Below are positions 11,601 through 23,600 of a DNA stretch of 64,000 nucleotides, in pieces. The position numbers and the translations under genes are program-made. The notes below the pieces were generated by a model. That model did no database searches. It was not told the DNA's origin and saw only the letters and a program-made list of their open reading frames with translations. Numbering within the stretch: position 1 is the first letter of the stretch; every line of letters starts with the position of its first letter. This stretch comes from Holothuria scabra (lineage: Eukaryota; Echinodermata; Holothuroidea; Aspidochirotida; Holothuriidae): positions 9,357,371 through 9,421,370 of the forward strand of contig CM074185.1 in NCBI GenBank assembly GCA_037179385.1, read 5' to 3'.

Positions 11601-14600
11601 TGGAATGAAAGAAAATATGGTGAAGAAATAATACCTACTCCAAGAAACTTAGTACATCAGAAATATTAGATCTCATCCTGCTACTAAGTACTGAGTTAAA
11701 GAGTATCACATTTCAAACATTCTGATTACTTCAAACTATTCAACATACAATATTATGAAACTTATAGCCTAAATGTGGCCCTACTTTGAGCCATTCTTAT
11801 TAAATGTATGGCTTCGACCAATAAGTGTGCTAAAAAGATGACCATTTACTGTCAGGCCAATGTGAAATATGTAACCTGAAAATTCTGAGAAATTTGAGAG
11901 AACCTATCAAAATGGAACAATTTTCTGTGCTCTTTGTAAAAAAATGATATATTTCAAATTTCAGCATTTAAGATTGATATTTTTAAAGTCAACAGACTTT
12001 CAAATGTTCTGTTGCTTTGACTCCATCTTACCCTTCATTATCCATACTCTGAACACATCTCAAAGTCTCCCACAACTGAGCAATTAGTGACCGATCCTGT
12101 AAATTCACTGCTTCTGCCTGTAGTGCCTTCAAGAATGCTAAAAGTTCATTTTGAGGATACTGCCCTCCAAACATAAACAGCTCCCTCTGCCCTGTCTCTT
12201 CTGAAAAGCGGGACAGCCATGGCATGCTGCTTATATCAGCTGATCTCAAGACAATTTGTAGTTTCCTTTTTGCATCATTAAATGCATACGATCCATCATT
12301 TGAAGACAGCTCTAAGTCAGAGCTACCCTGTTCTGCTACTGTAGAGTCAGGTCTATCACTGTGACTGCTATGTTCATCTGCTGATGAATCCTGTTGAAGT
12401 CCATCTGCTGTGGAACATAACATGATAGAAACATGGTTGACATTTTTCATGGGATTTAAAACCTTGGGGTTGCAAACCTCCTTGCAATTACAACTTATCG
12501 TGAGGTTATGAACTGGCTCCAAAGCATTACAAAATTGTTCACTTTCTAATAAAAAAAAACATCAATTAGCCAGTCATTTTGTAAATATTGCTTACGATCT
12601 CGGACAAAACTGTTGAAACACTTCCCCCCATTATTCAACAAATAACTTTCTGCACGATTTTCAAACTGCCCGTCCTCTTTCATCAATTCACCCCCCCCCC
12701 CGGAGAAATGTTGGGCCCCAAATAAAGTCATGCACCCAAAATTGGTCATATCATCTCAGACAATTTACAGGGAGTAGGGATAGAGAGGTGCTCCAACAAG
12801 GTTTGTCCAAGACTGTAGCTAGGTGATGCATGAACTAAACACATTCCTTACACAACTTGGTCAAATGCGATCACTACACACTGCCACAGTAGAAACATTT
12901 AAGTGTGGCGGTGACTTCAGGATTCTTTTCTGGGTATATTAATTGGCTTAAAAATCTGATGCTGTTAGCTGAAATGGCATCACCAAGAGAAAAAAGGTAA
13001 GGAACTGGAGAGCTGGATGATTAAACATGGTTTTGAAAGAAGAGGTAAAGGGTACAAAATTCCCAAGACATTTCATGACAAAAATCAAACGTTCCAGTTT
13101 TTAATTTGTGTTGAAGAATGCAAATTTGAACATCAAAATAAACTGAGTTGAACGTTTCATTAGTTTCATTAAAAGATTCTTCCCCTTTAGGAAAGCATGT
13201 ACCTGATACCACACTTTTACTGCTAAAGGTGTGGTGTCAAAACATCTAACTTCACTTCCTGTTTCACACCTTTGCGACTTTGTCTTGCCTCTTTCCTTGC
13301 TCAGTAGGATGCCCACCCAATGATTCATTGTTGAGCCTGATCCAGAGGTTGATCCTCTTAAAGAAGCTGCCAGTGCTGGCATGACTTTCAGTTTGTTGGG
13401 TAAGATGGAGTTTTACTGCCCAGTTCCTATCGAAATGGTTTAAGTCGAGCCAGCCATGGCTTTTTTCCAGTTTATGGCTCACTGGCTTGTTTGACCTAAT
13501 CCATTGCTTGTGGTGAGCACCAAGCACAGTGGCAGTAGGTTCCATTTATAAAGTCTTCAGTAAGACCGGGCCAGGACTAAAACTCCAGACGTCATGACTA
13601 CAAGTCAGATGCTCTAGGCACTTGACCATGCAGTTGGTCATGGCTTTCAGGTATGATAAACAGGAAAGATGAACAATCTGATGACTGGGAGCAAAAGCCA
13701 CTTACTAATCATGTGGAGTAAAATTTCCTTTACGAGACAAATGCCTCTTCACAACCCCCAGTGCATTGTAATTGTTTTTTTTTTTGATGAAATCAGTGTA
13801 CTCACCATCAAGTCCTTCTGTTGATTGTGTCTTTCTTAGACCCCTATACTTGTTTAAAATGTCTTCACCACTGTTTGCTGGGACTGACGATGCTCTTAAG
13901 TCTGTTGAAATGAAAGATGTGAACAACAGTAATGGTGCAAGTCTAAAATTTTCATCCACTGAGTTTTATTACAAAATATTTTACCCATTTAATAGATAAT
14001 TGCATGAAACACTGACCCTTTCCTAAGCCATTTCAGATATTGATTACAGCAAGTGTAGCCAAGCAAGAAGTTCTGCACCTTTTCTTAATGGTCTAATGGT
14101 AGAGCATCTGCCTGTCACACGGAAGGCCCAGGTTCAATTCCCAGGTCAAGTCATACCAAAGACTCTAAAAATGGAACCTACTGCTATTGTGTGCGATGCT
14201 CCGCATATTAGCAATGGAGTAGGGAAAACAAGCCAGTGAGCCACAACTGGAAAAAAGGCCACGGCCGGCTGGACTTGAACCAATAGGTTGGAAACTGGGC
14301 TGTAAAACTCTACTAACTTTCCTTTTTGGATTAAAGCAGTGTCTTAAAGACAGATGATTAAGTAAAGATACAAATGGCAGTAGTTTATTTCACTGATAAA
14401 ACATAATATCTTGAACTTTTCATTATCACTTTCTTTCAAAGAGAAATTGCCTTTGAGACAAAAGTGGAGAAGAAAAATTAATAATATTTTAATGTTTATA
14501 TGCAACACATTTCTAGACAATTGCAGTCAGTGAGACTTTTTGAGTTGTGGTAGTCAGGAGCTCTAAACCTGGCTCAACCTACTGGCATTCCACTACAGCT

Positions 14601-17600
14601 GTAATACTGCAAGTGACTACTGCAAACAGAGTCAACTCACCACTACTATCACTGAAACCATCTTTCACCAGTGCAAGATTTGGAATCACTTGTAATTCAT
14701 CAGATTTGCGATTGTAATCTAATTCAGAGTCCATACCAGGTGAAAGTGAAAGATCATTCTGTCCACTGCCCTTACTCCCTCTGGATCTAGCTGTGAAGTC
14801 AAAATCAAAATTCATGGAATGCTTTAGATACCCTTTTCTTTTTCTTTCTTTCTTTCTTTTTTTTTTTTTTTTTTTTTTTTTTTGAGGTTTACATATATTT
14901 CACTTTGTCTTTTGAAAATCATTAAAGGATAAAATTGTAACTTAATGTTTGGTCAGAATGTTTTTGACCAACTTTAATGCTAGCAGTGAAACATAAGGAA
15001 TGATATGACGATTACAGCAAAAAGGTTTTTATCACCCTGAAACTGTTGGTAGAAATATCTACCGTAAAAATAAAACACTATAGAACTGACAAAATGTTGC
15101 TATAATTATTACATGAAATTCTGCTGTACTGATTAAAAACAAATTGATAAGCACAAAAAATACTTTAATTAACATTTAAACATTTACCCATTTTGCTGTT
15201 GATCTGCTTAAACTTCTTTTTAAACCAGGATTTCCCTTTCTCTCCATTTCCAACACCGCCCTGTAATGAAGAAAAAGGTTACACAAGTTTTAAAATTACT
15301 TTTTTGAAGTTCTCACAACTCTCTGGAGAAGAGCTAATTATTGAAAACCAATTTGAAACAAATATTTCTGAAGAAGTGACTCCCCCCAAGCTAGTAAGCT
15401 TTGTCCTTAAAGGACCAAAGAACTGAGTAGCCTTGCAGCCTTCAGGCCATTTTTATTATCGGTTGGAATTATGATGCCCTTAGTGAAGAAACCAGCGTTC
15501 CATTCAAACCACAATGTTGTAGGGCAGTGTAAATATTTAGAAGTAATGTGTTCAGACCACAGACTTCCTATATACATGGACAGAGCACACTATGCATAGA
15601 ATGTCACTACCATATGTGTGAGTTTAGGCCACAGACTTCCTATACATGGACAAAGCATACTGCACTGTAGATTGGCGCTACCATACCTGTGAGGAAAAGT
15701 GCATCAAGATGGCCGTCTGCTGTGATCATAGAGCAGGATATAGGGTCCTATTATCCTGCTCTTTGGCTATGATTTTGTGTAAAAGTTTGGACTTGCTCAA
15801 GTCAATTCCCAGATCTTGCAAGAAAGTTGAAATATTTTTGAAATATGGCATGGTAAGGTCAAAATCACTTCATATATTGCAGGAATATCATACTGTTTCC
15901 CATTCAAGTTTAACTTTTGTTTCAAAATATTACAGAGTCTTTGTCAAATCAGACAATTTATAGCTTCATGGTGGCCATCTTGGTGCGCCTTTTTTGTCCC
16001 AGTTGGTGGGGACGACCTACACATAGGACATACAAGTTAATGCTATGTCCATGTTTATAAGTCCGTGGTATAGGCATAGCAAGATGGTTGTCTGCTATTG
16101 GTTTGTGTGTGAAAGTTTGGATTGGCTCAAGTAGTTCAAAACAACAGATTTACCAAGAAAGTTGGAATATTTTTGAAATAATGTTAAGGTAAGGTCAAAA
16201 TCACTACACATATTGCAGGAATGTTATTGTTTCCCATTCAAGTTTAAATTTTGTTTAAAATATTACAGATTCGTCATCAAATCTAAAAAATTATAGGTTC
16301 ACAGTAGCCATCTAGGTGCACCTTTTTGCCTCAGTTGGTGGCAGCAATCTATCGATAGCACGTATGTGTAACATGCACTGCAATGTATATAGAAGTCCGT
16401 GTTTCAGACATGACACAAATAGAAAACAATTATTGAGGCCTTCCCATCTACCCAAAATGCTATTGCCCATGGTTTTCATTCTCAAACAATTGGGTCTTGA
16501 GTTTTACATGTTCCAGGTGTGCTAAAAATCACACTCCTTAGGAAATCAAGGGGTGTGGTAGGTGTGCTTTTTTATAAACATTTCATGTGTTAATATATAG
16601 TCCCACTCTACACTCCTCACAGTGATTTGAGGTGAGAGATGGTGTGCAATCCCACTTGCAAGTACCTCAAAATTCAATGCATGAAAATGATGGTAAGAAA
16701 GTTGAAATTTGCATCATTTGAAAAGATAATTTAAATATTATTCATAATGTACAAAGCAGAGAAGCTCTACTCTTATTAAGTATTACTGAGCAACAGGGTT
16801 GTCACCAGACCATTTTGAGAGCCAGGTTAATTGTTGTCACTCTCCAGAGGGAGCAGTCTTAGAGGAGTCACTGCTCTACTCCCTTTTGAAAAAATTTTGC
16901 AGATTGGAGAGAGCTTACAAAAAGCGAGGACTTATCACTCAATTCTAAAGAAATCTAAGGATTTTATTCAGTTAGGGTAAGACACTTTTGCCAGGTGGTG
17001 ATGCTGATATTGATGGCCAGTACAAGGTGAAGATTTTGAGAGCCTGGTAGCACCTCCCGGTGGCACCTGGCGTGGTGAAAACCCTGCTGAGCAACCTTAT
17101 TTTGAATGATCTACTATTTTAAAGATCAAAGACATCTAAATATGTGTTTTGTGTTATAGGTAAGGGTTAAAGCTTCAATGCATGCTGCAGTAAAGCAATC
17201 TCATCACAACAGTAAAATTATCTTCTCATAACAGCAGGAAGGGACTGAAAATCGATCTTCAAAGAATCACAATGAAGGCACGAAAACTATTACTTTCATC
17301 TTATATTTAACCTATTTATGGTAATGATTGTAACCAATATTTGGTACTTACCATTCTATCAGCAGGACTCTCCATCATATCCAGTCCGTCACTACTTGTA
17401 GAGCGGTTGAAGTCTACTTCAGAATCAACGCCGTAAAAAGATCCATCAAAATCACCATCTCTGGCTTGCATGTTGGCAGGAATCAGATTGCTTCCAAATT
17501 CTTTCTCGGTCTCCCCATTTGAGAACCCTTCCCCTTCTTTGTTCCCTAAACTAGGAGGCAGTGTAGATTGGTTTGCAGGGAGGGCGACACTATATGCATT

Positions 17601-20600
17601 ACGGGGCTTACTTTTCAGACTTGGAGGGCGTTCGAGGGAAGTTTGAAACCTTGGAGGCGGAGCTATCGATGTTTGATCACTGCTTGGAAAGGAGTTCCTA
17701 CCCCCCTGATGAATATCCATAGATGGGTCAAAGTTCATTGACGGATCAAAGAAACCATGGTTGACGTGAGATATGTTTGTATTCATGGCACCATCATGAA
17801 TTGTGTTTTGTAAGGATCCCTTGTGATGAAGTTGGTAGAGGGGATTATAAGAATCAGTCTTTGCTGGCTGGAAACTTGGAGCTGTCCTTTCCTGGGGACT
17901 ATCACCAGAAGGAAGAGGGGGTGGGGGAAAAAATGGTCGCTCCTTTGGTTTTGCACCTGGAGGGAGGGATCGTTTTACAGTCTGCATTTTACCATCCAAG
18001 GAATCTGCAAAAGGATTCGGTCCATGGTTTGTACTACTGGCTAGTGGGTCAAAATCTTGAAGAATACTTTGACTATTTGGAGAAGAGGTGCTAGTTAGAG
18101 GCTGAAAACTGCTCAAGTTACTACCAGAGGTAGTAATGAATGGGTTGGGAGGCAGGATCTGTTTACCTCTTGGGGGAAGGGGAGGTCCTGTTTCCCCATC
18201 TCGACTTTTATGTGGTCTTGGAGGTAATGGTGGAGGTACTTCCAGGATAGATGAAGATGAAGTAGAGGGCGCTGTCAGTTCAAAGCTGAGAGGTTGCCTG
18301 CCCATTGATGCTGGTAGTGTAGGTGGCGGTAGGTCAGATGCATCTAAAAATTTCTGTGATAGATGTGAAAAATAGTTAAAATTAAAATTTCTTTTCAGCC
18401 AACTATACAAACTTGTGGATAATAAAGGGGAAGCATGTGACTGTTGTGTTAAATACTCAAAATACCAACAACAATGGCAATTGTTCACTCCAACCAACAC
18501 CAACAACATGCAATCACCACCACCACCCCTTCCCCCCAACAACTACCAATGACACCCAAACAACGACAACAGCAATGACAACCACAAGTTTAACAAAAAC
18601 AGACATTCCTTAACTTTCACTAAGGCTGATTTCTCCAATCAGATTTTTAACATTGAATTATCTAATATCTTTCTTATTTCTATTTTAAAGCTTTTTGATT
18701 TTTACTGAGTTAAGTTTAACTGATCTAAGATAACAAAAAATTAGAACTTAAAAGAGAAAAACAGAAATAATACTATTCCTGTTACATGCTCTGTTTAAAG
18801 CATCTAACTTTCAGTCAAGAGGTCTGGAGTTCGACTCCTGGACAGGTCATACCAAAGCCTTAAATAATGGAACCTACTGTCATTGTGCCAGCTGCTTAGC
18901 ACAAGCAATGGAATAGGGAAAACAAGCAAGTGGGCCGCAACTGGAAACAAGAGCCCAAGGGCACTATGGTTCCTTGCATTAAAGATGATATTGTATTAAG
19001 GTAGTCCCAAGGTAAGGCATAATTTGCACCTTTAACCCCAATGACTTTTGGCCATCACCCAAAAACATAGGGGCACATTAAATTTCAAAATCATACAAGC
19101 ACTTGCCGTTTGAGAGAAATGGAACACTTAACTTTTCAAATTATCACACTGCACACTGCCCACTTCCATGCGACAAATACATTCATCACCTTTCACTAAA
19201 ATGTCATTTACTTGAGTTTGGGGTAGTATAGGAGGTTAGTTAATTGCCTTTTTGGTCAATCTCAACAATTCAAATCCAGACCTTAAAAAGAAGTCACAAA
19301 GGTCAAATACAGTCAAAGTAGATCAAAACTGATTTTAAATAAACACAGTCTCTTCTGCACCAAAGAAATTTAACAGTCATCTGGTCATTCCTGACCACCA
19401 AAATTTATGATGGATGACTAGAAATTATGTCATGGTTGTCCTTTAGACTACCCAATGTGTTTGCCTGAAAAGCAAAAATAAGGAAAAGCCCACAATTCTG
19501 CTACTAAAGGCAGCCCAATAGTGATTTATTACCACCAATTACTTCTTCACAATTTGGCTAGAAAAGACCAAGAAACAAACATACCTCTGTAGAATCTAAT
19601 AAATGACTTTCAACTTGACCTTTTAACCTAAAGAGGGTGTTAGAAACAGCATTGTAGTCCCTAGGGTAAAAGCAGAGGTAAAAAAGAGAAACTGCTTTCA
19701 TATTTTACTATTGAAATTGGAATCTTAGCTTGCACTGTGAATAACTTTATTCAATACTGTATGTGAGGAAAAGGTTGTTTTTAATAATAATTGCATTACT
19801 GTCCTGATTGTTAACTAAACTGCTTTTAGACTGAGAGGGGGTTATAATTCTTCTTTTCTTTTATACATTGCATTTGTCTAAAGGCATTAAACTTCAGCTG
19901 GACTTTTGAACCAATTGAACAAAGACCCAAAGAGTCTTCACGTGCACTTTACTTAGACGAACACAACTTTCCATTATTTCCACTATGTTACTTGGTTATT
20001 GAGTAATTGCACCACATACCTGGCATTGCAATAGGCCTACATATGACCTACATGTACACACTAGCCTGTCATTTAAATGTCAGTAACTCAAGTAACGAAC
20101 ATTGTAGGAGGGTAGTGTAATAGCCTTTTTGGTTCGTCTGATCAAGACAAATCTTGACGTCACAAAAAAGTCACAAAGGTCAAAAGGTCAAATGAGGTCA
20201 AGGGGGGTCATCACGTGCATTTCACTTAGACGAACACAAATCTCCATTACACCACCCCTCTAAAATGTTTCAGTGGCAAGATATCAATAAAGCATTACTT
20301 TTTGACCTTTTGACCCTTTCCAATTATTTTGGTTAATGTACCAACATTTTCACCTCCTACCAATCTAACTTATCCTAAAATGATGCCACTGCTTGAACAA
20401 TGGATACTGAGTTACAGCTACTAACAGAAATTCAGTTTTTGGCCTCTGGTGATCACCAGTGACCTTTGACCTCCACCAAAAACGATAGGGCACATCTACT
20501 CCACAACATCTACATACATACAAAGTTTGAAAAAAATTGATCACTCCGTTATTGAGTTATCGCACCACATACCTCGCATTCCAATCCGTCACACACACAA

Positions 20601-23600
20601 ACACACATACACACACACACATACATACGCCAAGGTGACTGCATAGGTTCCTTTGTTACACAAGGAACCAAAAAGGATGTGGCCAGCCCAGCCTAGCTGA
20701 TTGGTTAAAACAAAGTGGTAAAACCTCATCTGTTTAACTCCCTGCTCTGAAGGAAACATCAATGGTTAATCTTCGCTGATTCTGAATGCCAAGACTTTTT
20801 GACCCCTTCGCTACGCACCATTTCACTGTGAAACCGAAGCACTCAGGTGCGCCCTGGCAAAGCTCATTACAAACCTTTGGTCTGTAATCGCATTTTGGAC
20901 ATGAAATAGGCCTGAAGACGAGATGCTTAACACATATGCATCCTCTCGGGGCATAGCGAAGGCAAATACGGCTGCTCCCACACAAAAACGAAGTATGTTG
21001 CGGAACAAGTACATATGCATACTGTGTACACGTAATATAATGCATAGCTCAGTAAAGTCGGATGGACCCCCTTCTGTAGCAAAAGGTTTAAGAGAAGCAG
21101 GATGCCTGCATGGTAATATGTACCTCTTTCTTGGCCTCATCCATCTCATTGCTTGAACTCCGATCAATACTGGCAGAACTTCTCCTTGAACTTTGACCTT
21201 CACTAGCTTTAGACGAAGCAACATCCACTTCTTCCATGCCACTCTGTAAAGAAAATGAAGAACAAAAAAGTGAAAAGACCAGAGCACCTTTGTAGCAGTT
21301 GCCATATCTTTTTGTAATTTCATTGATACTTGACAATTGTTCAGTTTATGCATTGACATAGGTTTATGCAACTTATGTCATACTTGCCAACAATTTTATC
21401 TCAAAAAACAGAACACATGTAGTATATGAATCACACTGTGTGTGGCAAGTGCAACAGCAATAATGTCAGTGAGTTAGATTCAGGGGGCAAAAGTTCTCTT
21501 CCTCTCTAGATGTTCACATCATATGTGGAAAACGCTTGGATGTATGCAAAGATTAACTTTACTTTCCCAAGCTTTTGCTTTGCACTATATCCGATCCTTT
21601 TTAGTATTATTATATTCTTTTTACTTAAGTTTGAGAAATTAACATTCTGATTGTTATGGGCTGTAAAGCTCAGAAAACTGAACATTTCAGCTTAATACAG
21701 AACAGTTGACAAGTATGTTATGTGCATAAAACAAACCTTAGTAAACGTACACCACATTGGGAATTTTAAAATCTGAACAGAGTCCAATTTGGTCCGATTA
21801 GGGTAAGGGTACGTCTGATTTGATATCCAGAACAGAACAGCCCCTATCCCTTACACTATCTAGCTTTTACTTGCTTTTTGACCCTACTCCTCTGTAATGT
21901 GGATAACTTAAGCCACACCCTTTATTTCAATTCATTCATTTCAGATTTATAAATAGCAAAATTTGGGAAACAAAGTGCACTGAGAAAACTTGTAGGGCTG
22001 ATTAAGAAGTGACCCTGACAAATAATAAATGAAGATGAGGAAGGAGGCAGCCAACTCATGTCAAGCTTCACCCAGCCACCATCACTATGGTGTCAACTTG
22101 CAACTTTAAAACCTGATACATTCATTTCATAATAATGAGCACCCTTTTAGGATCACTTTAACATCAGTTTGAGGTTAAGCTTCAGATAAGGTTTTACAGC
22201 TCAGTTCTAACCAACTGGTTAAAGTCCTGCCGACCATGGCCTTTTTCCAGGTGTGGCCCACTGGTTTGTATTCTTTTTTCCATTTATACTACAATGCTTT
22301 GAGAGTAAAACTCAGTCCAATATTATCTTTTCAGAACAAACTACCGCAGAGGTGATCTAATGTCACTTGCCTGGTGAAAAACACTTTGAATGTTCAGAAT
22401 ATTTACAGATTTGTAATTTCTACACATATAGATACGCCCCTGCTTCCTGTCCAGGTTTTATGTTGCATCCTAACACACCTTGCTGATGATAATTGCAAAT
22501 GCTCAAAACTGCTATTTATAGCTAGTTTGAGTCCCTAAAGCATTGTTTACGGTTTTTGCTACAAAAGCAAAACACAACTGAAATTTCTTGTCATGGCATG
22601 CTGTCTCATCAAAAAATGATCCCATTCCTAAATATTTTGTTTCAGTTTACTTTTTTCTACTGCACCAGGACTGCTGTCCTGCATTTCAAAAATATATCAG
22701 TGCCGCTTGTCATCTAAGAAGGATTATGCAATAAACAATTTGTTGAAACAGTTAACAAACATGTCAGTACCTACCCGAAAGAGATGGAATCCTATAAGGT
22801 CTGAGTATTAAAGGAATAGTCCAAAGCCAGATTTATTTTTGATATGTGAAAGAGGGACATATTCTAAGCATTCTGGTGAAATTTTAATAATCTCCCATGT
22901 TAGATTCTCAAGATATTAGCAATTGGATATGGCAAATTTTCTTCATAGAATGAACTTGAAGCAAACAAGCATGATGTCATTGTTCACATTGTTAGCCAAT
23001 GTTTTGTTTTTATTTACAATTTACCACCAATTTTATGCAAACTTTGATATATTTCTACCATAGGTACATCCGTAGGAATGAAATTTCAGAAACTTTATGT
23101 CTTAGGGGAGGAATAGCATAACTTATTAATTCAAGGTCGAACTAAAAGGATCACAATACAGAAAAAAAAACATTGGCCAACAATGTGAATCCATGACATC
23201 AAACCTGTTTGCTTCAAGTTCACTTGCTATAGAAAACGTGTCAACTTCAATTGCTAATATCTCAAGAACGAAACATGGGGAATGATCCAAACTTTCACCA
23301 AAATGCTTAGAATATGTTCATCTTTAACATATCAAACATAAATTTGTCCTTGGACTATTCTTTTAAAACATTTGTGTGAAGTACACTTGTTTACACAAAA
23401 AATAGCTCAAATCTCGGTGAGTTTAATCTATTGAATCCTACAAATGTCCTTAAAAATTATCCTTGGTGAATCCTTCACACGTATTTAGGGGATCTTAACT
23501 CAGGGTTTCTCCAGAGTGTTAATGGTTGTGAGGAGGTACTATTCCACAGGATCAAATGCCAACTTTGACACCAACAGGGAGGAAGAACTATACCAGCCTC

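Noticed and set aside
12546..12749. Minus-strand frame just upstream of the 12-kb GAPVD1 exon as an extra exon
   Set aside because: The exon 12032-12407 already joins in phase to 13806-13901; no good acceptor and donor pair in a fitting phase, and a C-rich run interrupts it.
14086..14160. Functional tRNA-Asp gene
   Set aside because: A and B boxes are present but the acceptor and other stems do not close, and the body downstream is shared with the other SINE copies.
17777..18613. Plus-strand open frames opposite the proline-rich exon
   Set aside because: They are shadows of the long minus-strand coding exon; the minus-strand reading has splice sites and the motif content, the plus-strand frames do not.
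20734..21371. Overlapping long open frames on both strands around the 21-kb GAPVD1 exon, one with a cysteine-rich CPKCDYRPKVC stretch
   Set aside because: They are frames antisense to, or out of phase with, the real exon, lack splice sites that fit the gene phases, and match no family I recognise.
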